The position numbers and the translations under genes are program-made. A DNA stretch of 64,000 nucleotides from contig NZ_JAGHRB010000001.1 of assembly GCF_017743995.1 (NCBI RefSeq), forward strand, positions 372,001 to 436,000, written 5' to 3'. The DNA comes from Ruegeria sp. R13_0. Lineage in GTDB: Bacteria > Pseudomonadota > Alphaproteobacteria > Rhodobacterales > Rhodobacteraceae. This document shows, in pieces, positions 1 through 8,393 of the stretch. A model generated the notes under the pieces. It ran no database searches, had not been told where the DNA came from, and was given only the letters and a program-made list of their open reading frames with translations. Numbering within the stretch: position 1 is the first letter of the stretch; each line of letters begins with the position of its first letter.

Positions 1-1284
1 CACGGGTTCTTCCTCGAACCGCACCGGTACTTCGGGCGGGACTTTGGAGGGGCGACCCAAATAGACCACGACCCCTTCGGGCGACAACGCGCCTTCTGCG
101 GTCGGTACGACCAACCCGCGTTCGTCCAGCTCGTATTGCGCGCCTGCGATTGCGGGGCCGGGAATGCGCTCAAAGGCGGCATCTGTGTCGAAACTGCTTT
201 GGTCGGGCAGGGCGATCGCGTCGCTGGACAGATCCGAGTTGTGAATAGACGCGAGGTAGAGGTCATCTTCGGAAATCAATGCCGGGGTAATCGGCGCTTC
301 GGGGGGCTCCACTAGGGTGCCCGCGACCTCTTCGACGTCGCTTTGGGCCTCGGGGTCCTGTGCAATCTGCTCCACAGGCGTCGGCGCGACTTTCAGCGCT
401 TCGAGAATGGCCGCATCTGTCGGGGACAATTCTGGCTGGGCTTCAGGTTCTGGTACTTCTTCCGCTGCCGGTGCCACCGCGATTTCGGTTTCAGGCTCTG
501 GATCCGTATCAGGCGGTGAAGCGTCCTGAGACTGCGGTGCAGACAGTTCGGCCGTATCGTTTTCGGTAGACGTGTCGTTGTCTGGGCCTGCCCCGATCAG
601 AGACCACGCCCATACACCTACCCCAACGCAGATCAGCGCGGCAATCGCGGGAAACGCCCAACGTTGTCCCTTGTTCGATGCGGGAGGCAACGAGATTGCG
701 GTCGTAGCAGGTTCGGGAGAGCGGAACGCCGTAGGCGCCGCGTCATCCGCTATGGCGTGAACCGGGGGGCTTTCTAGCTCGGGCTCGGGTGAAGGCGCAG
801 CGACCTGCGGCTCGCTGGTCAGGTCAAATACAGGCTCGCGCGGAAATTCGGCCTCAGTCGTGGCTGCACTATATGTGACCGGCAGGAACCCGTGCTGCGC
901 GGCAAAGGCCTGCGCTTCATCCAGCGTCTCGCGCGCGACGGCGGCGACAAAGGTGGTCGACCCCTCGGTTGCGCTGTCGTAGGACAGATCGGCCAACTCA
1001 TAGGGCGTAGCCTCGGCGACTGCGGCTTGAACTTCGGACGCGATCTGATCTTCGCTTTGGCCTTCCGTGGGCAGGGCAAGATACCGCACCTGATCTGCGG
1101 GCAGCACCAGTTTGCAGCTCAGGTCGTTTTCCAGTGCAAACGCCTTGTCGTGCAGGGCTTTGATCTGGTCACTCAGATCCGGGGCCGACAAAGGCACTTC
1201 GCCAATATCGTACCATTCACCATCCGAATGGTGTTGAAGGGAAATTCCGGTCGCAGAAAAGGTCAGCGCAAAAGCGGGTTTCAT
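1..1284 (-). CDS. Membrane-anchored acidic Pro/Glu-rich protein, C-terminus cut by window edge
   Basis: An open frame runs from an ATG at 1284 to the first base of the window, 428 codons without a stop, so the C-terminus lies outside. The N-terminus (MKPAFALTFSATGISL) begins a globular domain of about 150 residues. A low-complexity acidic Pro/Ala stretch follows, then one hydrophobic segment near residues 207-226 (WAFPAIAALICVGVGVWAW), then a second long Pro/Glu/Asp-rich stretch with repeated EPE/PEA runs. The shape is a cytoplasmic head, a single membrane pass and an extended tail. I do not recognise a family; the head could have a PilM/GspL-like fold, which is only a guess. It is divergent from the SIMPL-domain gene at 1449. 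Confidence 0.7.
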   Translation of the reverse strand, partial: MKPAFALTFSATGISLQHHSDGEWYDIGEVPLSAPDLSDQIKALHDKAFALENDLSCKLVLPADQVRYLALPTEGQSEDQIASEVQAAVAEATPYELADLSYDSATEGSTTFVAAVARETLDEAQAFAAQHGFLPVTYSAATTEAEFPREPVFDLTSEPQVAAPSPEPELESPPVHAIADDAAPTAFRSPEPATTAISLPPASNKGQRWAFPAIAALICVGVGVWAWSLIGAGPDNDTSTENDTAELSAPQSQDASPPDTDPEPETEIAVAPAAEEVPEPEAQPELSPTDAAILEALKVAPTPVEQIAQDPEAQSDVEEVAGTLVEPPEAPITPALISEDDLYLASIHNSDLSSDAIALPDQSSFDTDAAFERIPGPAIAGAQYELDERGLVVPTAEGALSPEGVVVYLGRPSKVPPEVPVRFEEEPV

Positions 1285-1448
1285 AATCCGGAGGAACCAC
1301 AGTTAACCATATCAACGCAAATACCTTTGTATTCGCAGGGTGATACTAAAGCAGGAACCCGCCGAGGGAAAGAAAAAGCCGGGACTTCCCCTTGTGCGTG
1401 TATGCCCCTCGGACCCATGTTGAGGCAGAGTAAGTTGGAGGGATCACC

Positions 1449-2144
1449 TTGAAGACATTCGCTTTTCTGGCCGCGATGATGGCCGCAACTACCGCCGGGC
1501 TGGCACATGCGGAAGAACGTCGCATCAACGTGGATGCCACCGGAACCGTTCAGGTTGCCCCCGATATGGCGACGATCACCCTGGGTGTGACACATCAAAA
1601 CCCCGAGGCAACCGAGGCCATGAAAGCCACCTCGGACGCTGTGGCGCAAGTGCTTGCGCGGTTGGGTGAAATGGGCATCGACGAGCGGGATTTGCAAACC
1701 CGTGACCTGTCTTTGTCGCCCATCTGGTCGAATCGAAACCAGCAAAACGGGGAACCACCTGAGATCACCGGATTTGTCGCCTCGAACCGAGTGTTCGTGC
1801 GGGTGCGTGATCTGACGCAACTGGGTGAGGTCATGGATGCGGTCATTCAGGATGGGGCCAACGATTTCAGCGGGTTGAGCTTTGGTCTGCAAGACCCTGA
1901 ACCGATTGAGGTTCAGGCCCGTGCAAAAGCTGTGAGCGAAGCAACTGCAAAGGCCGAGCAACTTGCCCAAGCCGCCAATGTCACGTTGGGGCCAGTTCAG
2001 ACAATCTCGGAACGTGGGGGCGGTGTGCGCCCGATGGCCGAGATGCGGAACATGGCCATGGCCGACGCAGGCGGAGTGCCAGTTGCCGGCGGAGAGATCT
2101 CGGTTTCTGTCAGTGTCACGATGGAGTTCGAGATTTCAGAATAG
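1449..2144 (+). CDS. SIMPL-domain (DUF541) exported protein
   Basis: A 231-residue protein with a signal peptide (MKTFAFLAAMMAATTAGLAHA, cleavage near residue 21) and then a DUF541/SIMPL domain across the rest: an RINVDATGTVQVAPDMA-type first strand, a central helix rich in Glu and Ala, and a final strand (EISVSVSVTMEFEI). Family members are periplasmic or surface proteins of mostly unknown role, some linked to oxidative stress or outer-membrane defects. The start is a TTG preceded by GGAGG at 1437-1441. It stands alone, divergent from the acidic membrane protein on the left and convergent with the acetyltransferase on the right. Confidence 0.85.
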   Translation: MKTFAFLAAMMAATTAGLAHAEERRINVDATGTVQVAPDMATITLGVTHQNPEATEAMKATSDAVAQVLARLGEMGIDERDLQTRDLSLSPIWSNRNQQNGEPPEITGFVASNRVFVRVRDLTQLGEVMDAVIQDGANDFSGLSFGLQDPEPIEVQARAKAVSEATAKAEQLAQAANVTLGPVQTISERGGGVRPMAEMRNMAMADAGGVPVAGGEISVSVSVTMEFEISE

Positions 2145-2146
2145 GC

Positions 2147-2857
2147 TCAAGCACTCGTGCGGGCCATCAGCGGTTTTCGTTGCTGGCCCGTTTCGTCAAA
2201 ATTATCCTGGGACAACCAGTCCTCAAACGCATCTCGAATACGTGGCCATTCGCTGTCGAGGATCGAATACCATGCCGTATCGCGATTGCGCCCCTTGTAG
2301 TGGGTCGCTTGGCGGAACGTGCCCTCATAGGTGAAGCCCAGCCTTTGGGCCGCACTGCAAGAGGGCGCATTCAGCGCGTCGCATTTCCATTCGTAGCGGC
2401 GATAGCCCAACTCATCGAACACACGGCGCATCATCAGATACATGACCTCGGTCGATTGCGGCTTGCGCTGCAGCAGAGGCGAGAAGTGGATGTGTCCGAC
2501 CTCGATCACACCGGCGGCCGGTTCGATCCTGAGGTATGATGCCATGCCGAGGGGTACGTCGTTGGCATCCAGAACCGTATGAAACATCGGGTCGGCGTCC
2601 ATGCAGGTCGCGCGCGCCCAGGTTTCGAATTCCTGCTCAGACTCAAACGGCCCATAGGGCAGGTAGGTCCAGTTCCGGTGATCGGCATCATTGGCAAACG
2701 CCCGGAACAATCCGGGCGCATGTCTGTTCACATCAATCGGCACGACCGAGCAATACTGGCCCTCCATCGGGGTATAAGGCGGCGTCGGGCGAGGGAACTC
2801 GCCCGTGACCGGCCGTCCGATGGGTTGACCAAGTGCGTTGGTGTCGTGTCCGCTCAT
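2147..2857 (-). CDS. GNAT-family N-acetyltransferase (RimJ/RimL-like)
   Basis: A 236-residue protein with a RimJ/RimL-type GNAT fold. A proline-rich N-terminus (PRPTPPYTPMEG) precedes the domain. The acetyl-CoA-binding region is near PLLQRKPQSTEVMYLMMRR, and the terminal ALNAPSCSAAQRLGFTYEG stretch is the usual C-terminal GNAT signature. Likely substrates are amino groups of proteins or small metabolites; the sequence does not say which. It starts 4 bases after the stop of the O-acetylhomoserine enzyme gene upstream on the same strand, so the two are probably translated from one message. Confidence 0.85.
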   Translation of the reverse strand: MSGHDTNALGQPIGRPVTGEFPRPTPPYTPMEGQYCSVVPIDVNRHAPGLFRAFANDADHRNWTYLPYGPFESEQEFETWARATCMDADPMFHTVLDANDVPLGMASYLRIEPAAGVIEVGHIHFSPLLQRKPQSTEVMYLMMRRVFDELGYRRYEWKCDALNAPSCSAAQRLGFTYEGTFRQATHYKGRNRDTAWYSILDSEWPRIRDAFEDWLSQDNFDETGQQRKPLMARTSA

Positions 2858-2861
2858 GGCT

Positions 2862-4154
2862 TTATGCGCTGGCTTTGGCCAAAGCCTGATCCAGATCGGC
2901 GATCAGGTCGTTGGCATCCTCGATCCCGATCGACACACGCACAACGTTGGGGCCTGCGCCCGCGGCCTCTTGCTGTTCGGGGGTCAACTGGCGGTGCGTG
3001 GTCGACGCCGAGTGAATGATCAGTGAGCGCGCGTCGCCGAGGTTTGCAACGTGGCTGAAGATCTCCAATGCGTTCACCAGTTTAATGCAGGCGTCATAAC
3101 CACCCTTGACCGCAAAGGTGAACAGCGCCCCAGCTCCGCGCGGATACTGCGCCTTGACCCGATCGGAGTAGGGCGACGAGGGCAGGCCCGCATAGGTCAC
3201 GTAGTCGACCCGGTCATCCGCCTCGAGCCAGGCGGCGATCTTCTGGGCGTTCTCGACGTGGCGCTCCATCCGCAGCGACAGGGTTTCGATCCCCATCAGC
3301 GTGTAGTGTGCCGCCTGCGGGTTCATCGTCATGCCCAGATCGCGCAGCCCGATGGCAATGCCGTGGAAAGTGAAGGCCAGCGGGCCGAAGGTCTCATGGA
3401 ATTTCAGCCCGTGATAGGCCTGCTCGGGCTGACTGAGTGAGGGGAATTTGTCATTCGCCGACCAGTCGAACTTGCCCGAATCCACGATGCAGCCGCCGGT
3501 GACGGTACCATTGCCGGTCAGATATTTGGTGGTCGAATGCACGACCAGAGTCGCGCCGTGTTCAATTGGGCGGCACAGGTAGGGCGTGGCCGAGGTGTTG
3601 TCGACGATCAGCGGAATGCCTGCGCCGTCCGCGACATCCGCTAGCGACCGAATATCGGTGACATAGCCGCCGGGGTTGGCGATGGATTCGCAGAATACCG
3701 CGCGCGTGTTTTCGTCAATAGCGGCTTTCACGGCTTCCAGATCATCGGTGTCGACAAATTTGGCAGACCAGCCGAAGCGCTTGATGGTTTGGCTGAACTG
3801 CGTGACCGTGCCGCCATACAGACGGGTCGAGGCCACCACGTTGCAGCCCGGTCCCATCAGCGGGAACAGCGCCATGATCTGTGCCGCATGGCCCGAGGAA
3901 CAGCACACCGCGCCAACGCCGCCCTCAAGCGTCGCGACACGTTCCTGCAGAACGGCGACGGTCGGGTTGGTCAGGCGCGAATAGATAAAGCCCACTTCCT
4001 GCAGGTTGAACAGCGCTGCCGCGTGGTCCGCATCGCGAAAGACATAAGCCGTCGATTGATAGATCGGAGTCTGGCGCGCGCCGGTTGCGGGATCGGGGCG
4101 TGCGCCCGCGTGTATCTGCAGAGTGTCGAAACCGTAGGTAGGGCCGTCAGACAT
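2862..4154 (-). CDS. metY: O-acetylhomoserine (thiol)-lyase / Cys-Met metabolism PLP enzyme
   Basis: A 430-residue PLP enzyme of the Cys/Met metabolism family, the usual length for O-acetylhomoserine sulfhydrylase. It makes homocysteine (or methionine directly) from O-acetylhomoserine and sulfide or methanethiol in the cytoplasm. Lys210 in VVHSTTKYLTGNG is the expected Schiff-base lysine and Asp185 in LIVDNTSATP the pyridine-nitrogen contact; the phosphate-binding SSGHAAQ lies near residue 86. The length and N-terminal FDTLQIHAGARPD favour MetY over cystathionine gamma-synthase. The ATG is preceded by AGGAG. No SAM riboswitch could be recognised in the 96 bases upstream. Confidence 0.85.
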   Translation of the reverse strand: MSDGPTYGFDTLQIHAGARPDPATGARQTPIYQSTAYVFRDADHAAALFNLQEVGFIYSRLTNPTVAVLQERVATLEGGVGAVCCSSGHAAQIMALFPLMGPGCNVVASTRLYGGTVTQFSQTIKRFGWSAKFVDTDDLEAVKAAIDENTRAVFCESIANPGGYVTDIRSLADVADGAGIPLIVDNTSATPYLCRPIEHGATLVVHSTTKYLTGNGTVTGGCIVDSGKFDWSANDKFPSLSQPEQAYHGLKFHETFGPLAFTFHGIAIGLRDLGMTMNPQAAHYTLMGIETLSLRMERHVENAQKIAAWLEADDRVDYVTYAGLPSSPYSDRVKAQYPRGAGALFTFAVKGGYDACIKLVNALEIFSHVANLGDARSLIIHSASTTHRQLTPEQQEAAGAGPNVVRVSIGIEDANDLIADLDQALAKASA

Positions 4155-4250
4155 CGTGAAAATCTCCTGTTGGAATGTGCGTTGGCGAATCTGTAGGCTA
4201 TTGCAGGCCCTTGCACAACGATCCTCTGGGGGATCCTCTGGGCGATCCTG

Positions 4251-5240
4251 TCAGCGCAGCCAAAGACCTTTGGCCTTGATCGCCTTGCGGATGGCCTGTT
4301 CGCGCCCGGGCAGGGCGTTCTGGTCGAACATCTCGCGGATTTTGTGGCCTTTGCCTTGGAAAATCAGCCTCTTCATCGGGTCATAGGCCTTGAGGACTTT
4401 CTTGACTTTGTTAGGGGCTGAGACGGTCTCGAGCACTTCAATCACGCGGTCACTCTCACGGGCGTAGAGCAGCGGAAACAGGCGGTAGTGACAGCTGACC
4501 GACCCATCCAGCAAGCCGTCTGGCAAGGCATCGCGCCCGCCACCGAAGGAGTGGATCACCAGCGGCAAAGCGGCCTGATCCAGCCAGGGATCAAGGTTCT
4601 GTCCGGTCAGTTCGGGGATCTCTTCGTCGCGTATGGTTTTCGCATAGTCCAGAAACCGCTCGCCGAATTGGCGCGGGCATTTGTAGAAGAAATAGCCTGC
4701 GTTGAAATACAGAAACCGCTTCCAGTGCTCCTTGGGCTGGCTGTCATCAATCGAGCTGTCGAAATCCAACCCGAAGCGGTGATAGAGCGCGCTCCAGATC
4801 CCCTCGAACCCCGGCCCGTAGAGGGTGGGTTTCGGCCAAGTCCCATCAACCTTGAGCGAGGCGCCGGGGCGGTCGAAATCAAACGGGACAGAGGTCAGAT
4901 CGCCAGTGATCAGCGTATCGCTGTCGAAGAAGACAAAGGGTTCTCCCTCGGGCAGGGCCAGCAGGGCCTCGATCTTGTTGCCATGCGGATAGCTCTCACC
5001 GAAGACATGGTTGTCGAAGGGCAGGATCTCGGCGTCCAGCTGAGACAGCGCCTTGCGCACATCCTCGTTCTGGAGGCTGGGGTTCTGTTTCCAACGAGGG
5101 CCGGGGTTTGGCGTGGCGACATACAGCTTGCCGTCAAAACCGGGGGAACAGTGGCGCAGCGAGGCGGCGAACAGAAGGGCCTCATATTGCAGGCGGTTGT
5201 TCTGCCCGATGACGACAATGTTGAATTTCTGCGAAGCCAT
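4251..5240 (-). CDS. Glycosyltransferase-like protein with DxD motif
   Basis: The likely protein is 329 residues, starting MASQKFNIVVIGQNNRLQYEA at an ATG at 5240 with AGGAACA upstream; an in-frame ATG at 5330 would add 30 residues lacking typical coding character. The N-terminus has an alternating beta/alpha nucleotide-sugar-binding pattern, and FVFFDSDTLITGDL near residue 104 carries a DxD metal-binding motif as in GT-A enzymes such as family 8. Aromatic-rich YFNAGYFFYKCP further on also occurs in these folds. There is no signal peptide or membrane segment. Donor and acceptor are unknown. It is upstream of the metY-like gene on the same strand. Confidence 0.7.
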   Translation of the reverse strand: MASQKFNIVVIGQNNRLQYEALLFAASLRHCSPGFDGKLYVATPNPGPRWKQNPSLQNEDVRKALSQLDAEILPFDNHVFGESYPHGNKIEALLALPEGEPFVFFDSDTLITGDLTSVPFDFDRPGASLKVDGTWPKPTLYGPGFEGIWSALYHRFGLDFDSSIDDSQPKEHWKRFLYFNAGYFFYKCPRQFGERFLDYAKTIRDEEIPELTGQNLDPWLDQAALPLVIHSFGGGRDALPDGLLDGSVSCHYRLFPLLYARESDRVIEVLETVSAPNKVKKVLKAYDPMKRLIFQGKGHKIREMFDQNALPGREQAIRKAIKAKGLWLR

Positions 5241-5367
5241 TCGTGCCTGTTCCTGTCGCCCGTTTTCCTTGGGATTACAGCAAGCCGTAGGGGGCGTCAA
5301 AACTGTTGGATTGATTTTCGCGTTCTCCATCCCATCTCACGCAGGAAACTCAAAGCAGGAGGCCGCC

Positions 5368-6000
5368 ATGAGGATCAACGCGGATTTCACCAAACGCGCC
5401 GCGGTGCATTTTGATCAGACCGAGTGGGTGCAATCGCCAGCGGCCGGGGTCGAGCGCAAGATGCTGGACCGCATCGGTGAGGAAGTCGCCCGCGCCACCA
5501 CGATCGTGCGTTTCGCCCCCGGCAGTGCCTTCGCGGCCCATACCCATGATGGTGGGGAGGAGTATCTGGTTCTGGATGGCGTCTTTCAGGACGAGACCGG
5601 AGACTTCCCGGTGGGCAGCTATGTTCGCAACCCTCCGACCTCGTCCCATACGCCTTCGGCGGCCGACGGGGCGACCATTCTGGTCAAGCTGCATCAATTC
5701 GACCCCTCCGACCGGACCGAGGTCAAACGCTCGATCAACGGTCAGGGCGATCTGCGCCTGTTTAAGGATGAGCATGAGGATGTGCGTATCGCGCAATGGG
5801 CCGCGGGTGAGGCTATTGATCTGAACGCTGAAGGCGGGCTTGAGGTGTTTGTTATCACCGGCAGCTTTGACGAAGGCGGTGAGTCATTCGCTGCGTGGGA
5901 CTGGCTACGCCTGCCTCCCGGATCGCGCTCACAGGCCGTTGCGGGGCCGGATGGCGCGCGTGTTTGGATGAAATCCGGGCACTTGACGGGCATGATCTGA
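5368..6000 (+). CDS. Cupin-domain protein, ChrR-like
   Basis: A 210-residue protein starting at ATG 5368 with AGGAGG 7 bases upstream. Two cupin halves are visible: FAAHTHDGGEEYLVLDGVFQ near residue 55 with the metal-binding His-x-His...Glu pattern, and a second half from about residue 130 (NAEGGLEVFVITGSFDEGG) ending in LRLPPGSRSQAVAG. The layout resembles the ChrR-type cupin anti-sigma family, but the N-terminal zinc-binding anti-sigma domain of ChrR is absent and no sigma factor gene is adjacent, so a small-molecule enzyme or sensor role is equally possible. A strong terminator follows. Confidence 0.75.
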   Translation: MRINADFTKRAAVHFDQTEWVQSPAAGVERKMLDRIGEEVARATTIVRFAPGSAFAAHTHDGGEEYLVLDGVFQDETGDFPVGSYVRNPPTSSHTPSAADGATILVKLHQFDPSDRTEVKRSINGQGDLRLFKDEHEDVRIAQWAAGEAIDLNAEGGLEVFVITGSFDEGGESFAAWDWLRLPPGSRSQAVAGPDGARVWMKSGHLTGMI

Positions 6001-6034
6001 CCCAATCCCGCATCAATTTTGGGCAAAATCAGTG

Positions 6035-6069
6035 AAATCCGGGTGAAATGCCCGGATTTTTCATTTTTT
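6035..6069 (+). terminator. Intrinsic terminator after the cupin gene
   Basis: A perfect 9-bp stem (AAATCCGGG at 6035-6043 with CCCGGATTT at 6051-6059), a 7-base loop and a T-rich tail (TTCATTTTTT). It separates the cupin gene from the preT promoter region. Confidence 0.9.
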
Positions 6070-6100
6070 GACCGGGTGATAAAATTTACCAATTGATAAA
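6067..6100 (+). promoter_or_regulatory. Two tandem RutR-like operator sites upstream of preT
   Basis: Site 1 (6067-6084) reads TTTGACCG-GG-TGATAAAA and site 2 (6085-6100) reads TTTACCA-AT-TGATAAA. Both are imperfect inverted repeats with a 2-base centre, resembling the TTGACCA-NN-TGGTCAA motif known for RutR of E. coli. A rutR-type gene lies in the locus (10255-10902). The sites abut each other, end 57 bases before the preT start codon and overlap the only available promoter region. That this RutR binds here is inferred. Confidence 0.6.
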
Positions 6101-6157
6101 AAATCAGATTGTGGCAAGCTGAGCCTCACAACAAACATATCTACAGGGAGTAGAGTG

Positions 6158-7492
6158 ATGGCACAGGGCCAGATGGCACCCGGGATTGTCCCAGGGCGGC
6201 TTTCCAGCGATGAGCTGACCTCGAATTTCACCGATCTGCATCCGCCTTTGGCCCCACATGAGGCCGCCGTGGCGGCAGATCGCTGTTATTTCTGCTATGA
6301 CGCGCCGTGTGTGACGGCCTGTCCGACGGATATCGATATTCCGTTGTTCATTCGCCAGATCCAGGCTGGTCAGCCGCAAGCAGCCGGTCGCACGATTCTC
6401 GAGCAAAACATTCTGGGTGGCATGTGCGCCCGCGTTTGCCCGACCGAGACTTTGTGCGAGGAAGCTTGCGTTCGCGAAGCCGCCGAAGGCAAACCGGTCG
6501 AGATCGGTCGCTTGCAGCGTTACTCGACTGATACCGTTATGGAAGCGGGCGATCACCCCTTCGAACGCGCCGCGCCTACCGGCAAAACGGTTGCCGTGAT
6601 TGGGGCAGGGCCTGCTGGTCTTGCCTGTGCGCACCGTCTGGCGATGCTGGGGCATGACGTGGTGATTCACGAGTGCAAGCCGAAACCCGGCGGTCTGAAC
6701 GAATACGGGATCGCTGCCTACAAATCGACCAATGACTTCGCTCAGGCCGAAGTGGATTGGCTTCTGAAGATTGGTGGCATTGCGATCGAGACGGGCTCGG
6801 TTCTGGGCGATACGATTTCACTGGACGGGTTGGTCGAGAACTATGATGCCGTGTTCCTGTCGATCGGTCTGGCGGGTGTAAATGCGCTGCGTGCGCAAGG
6901 CACCGAAAAGGACGGTGTGCGGGCTGCTGTGGATTTCATTTCGGATGTGCGTCAGGCCGAAGATCTGGCTCACTTGCCGGTCGGGCGGAATGTGGTCGTG
7001 ATCGGTGGAGGTATGACGGCGGTGGATGCTGCCGTGAAGTCAAAACTGCTGGGCGCTGAGCATGTTACGATTGCCTATCGCCGAGGGCGCGATGCGATGG
7101 GTGCTAGCCGGTATGAACAGGACCTCGCCGCCTCGCACGGGGTGCGGATTCTGACGAATGTGCAGCCGGTTGCCGTTTACGGCAATGGATCGGCGGTCGA
7201 TATCGAACTGGAATACACCACCACTCGGGACGGCAGGCTAGAAGGGACGGGCGAGATGATCCGGCTTCCGGCTGATCAGGTCCTCAAGGCCATCGGTCAA
7301 ACCCTGGAAGGCGCGCCCGAAGGTCTGGCGCTGGACGGCAACAAGATCGCTGTCACCGGGGCAGGGCGAACCTCTCTGGACGGTGTCTGGGCGGGTGGCG
7401 ACTGCGCCGCAGGTGGCGAGGATCTGACCGTAACAGCCGTGGCCGAAGGCCGTGATGCGGCGATGGACATCCACGCAACGCTCGTTTCGTGA
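6158..7492 (+). CDS. preT: NAD-dependent dihydropyrimidine dehydrogenase, PreT subunit
   Basis: A 444-residue flavoprotein that takes electrons from NAD(P)H and passes them to PreA, which reduces uracil or thymine to the 5,6-dihydro form. The N-terminal GltD-like module has CYFCYDAPCVTACP near residue 43 and further cysteines at GGMCARVCPTETLCEEAC for two Fe-S clusters. The FAD site GAGPAGLACAHRL is near residue 149 and the NAD(P) site GGGMTAVDAA near residue 283. ATG 6158 has GGAG at better spacing than the GTG one codon earlier. It is first in the pyrimidine locus, directly after the tandem RutR-like sites. Confidence 0.92.
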   Translation: MAQGQMAPGIVPGRLSSDELTSNFTDLHPPLAPHEAAVAADRCYFCYDAPCVTACPTDIDIPLFIRQIQAGQPQAAGRTILEQNILGGMCARVCPTETLCEEACVREAAEGKPVEIGRLQRYSTDTVMEAGDHPFERAAPTGKTVAVIGAGPAGLACAHRLAMLGHDVVIHECKPKPGGLNEYGIAAYKSTNDFAQAEVDWLLKIGGIAIETGSVLGDTISLDGLVENYDAVFLSIGLAGVNALRAQGTEKDGVRAAVDFISDVRQAEDLAHLPVGRNVVVIGGGMTAVDAAVKSKLLGAEHVTIAYRRGRDAMGASRYEQDLAASHGVRILTNVQPVAVYGNGSAVDIELEYTTTRDGRLEGTGEMIRLPADQVLKAIGQTLEGAPEGLALDGNKIAVTGAGRTSLDGVWAGGDCAAGGEDLTVTAVAEGRDAAMDIHATLVS

Positions 7493-7496
7493 TAGG

Positions 7497-7520
7497 ATGG
7501 GGTATTCACCCCATTTTTAT
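7497..7520 (+). terminator. Hairpin with T-run between preT and the methyltransferase gene
   Basis: ATGGGG (7497-7502), loop TATTCA, CCCCAT (7509-7514), then TTTTTATT. The stem is short but the T-run is good, so it is probably a partial terminator letting preT be made in excess of the downstream genes. Confidence 0.65.
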
Positions 7521-7538
7521 TGCTGCTGAGGTATCGTC

Positions 7539-8375
7539 ATGTCCCAGATCGAACAAGCTGTTGCCCAACACTACACAACCGGTGCCCTGACCGAACGCGT
7601 CCGCGCGGCGCTTGAGGCCAGTGGTATTGACCCGGATGCAGCCACCGTTGCCGACCTCAAGGCCGGGGACGAGTTTCATACGGGTGGTGTGAAGGCGACC
7701 GATAACCTGTTCGCTCAGCTCTCACCCACCCACGCAACGCGTGTGCTGGACGTTGGCTGCGGTATCGGCGGGACATCGCGCTATATTGTGGATCGGTATG
7801 ACTCGACGGTCACAGGGGTCGACCTGACGCCTGAGTTTGTCGAAACGGCCAAGACGCTCAGTGATCTTGTCGGACATTCCGACAAGTCGGAGTTTCTGGT
7901 TGGCAGCGCCCTCGACATGCCGGTTCCCGACGCCGGGTTCGATCTGGCCGTGATGTTCCATGTTGGCATGAACATCGAAGACAAGGCGGGATTGTTCGCC
8001 GAAGTCTCTCGGGCTTTGGCGACAGGCGGAACATTTGCCTTGTTCGACGTGATGGGCGGTGAGGCGGCTGAGCCGCTTGCGTTTCCTCTGCCATGGTCCA
8101 CCGTGGCCGAGACGTCCTTCGTCCACACGCCCGATGTCTACCGCGATGCCGCAAGCGCCGCGGGCCTGGAACTGGTGACTGAGACTGACCGCACGGAGTT
8201 CGCGCTAGCTTTCTTTGAGGAAGCCTTTGCGCGCATGGCCGAAAGCGGCCCGCCCGCGTTGGGCATCCACCTGATGATGGGCGAGACGGCACCTGAGAAG
8301 TTCCAAAACTACGTAACAAACCTACAGGCCGGGCGCATTCGCCCGACTGAAATGATATTCAAAAAAACCGGCTGA
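7539..8375 (+). CDS. SAM-dependent class I methyltransferase in the pyrimidine locus
   Basis: A 278-residue protein with a clear class I methyltransferase core: motif I VLDVGCGIGGTSRYI near residue 69, the acidic end of strand 2 (VTGVDLTPEF), and a post-motif region FDLAVMFHVGMNIEDK. It resembles the glycine/sarcosine/dimethylglycine and ubiquinone-type small-molecule methyltransferases. The substrate is unknown. It sits between preT and preA, the two subunits of one enzyme, separated from preT by a hairpin and from preA by 18 bases, so it is co-transcribed with preA at least. Its function in or beside pyrimidine reduction is not established by anything in the sequence. Confidence 0.85.
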   Translation: MSQIEQAVAQHYTTGALTERVRAALEASGIDPDAATVADLKAGDEFHTGGVKATDNLFAQLSPTHATRVLDVGCGIGGTSRYIVDRYDSTVTGVDLTPEFVETAKTLSDLVGHSDKSEFLVGSALDMPVPDAGFDLAVMFHVGMNIEDKAGLFAEVSRALATGGTFALFDVMGGEAAEPLAFPLPWSTVAETSFVHTPDVYRDAASAAGLELVTETDRTEFALAFFEEAFARMAESGPPALGIHLMMGETAPEKFQNYVTNLQAGRIRPTEMIFKKTG

Positions 8376-8393
8376 GCCGGGAAGGGAGAAGCT

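Noticed and set aside
4155..4250. SAM-responsive riboswitch before the metY-like gene
   Set aside because: SAM-II and SAM/SAH types occur before such genes in alphaproteobacteria, but the region has no pseudoknot-like core, only two GATCCTCTGGG repeats.
5053..5367. Longer start for the cupin gene (an in-frame ATG at 5053)
   Set aside because: It would overlap the divergent glycosyltransferase-like gene and has no ribosome site, while AGGAGG precedes 5368.
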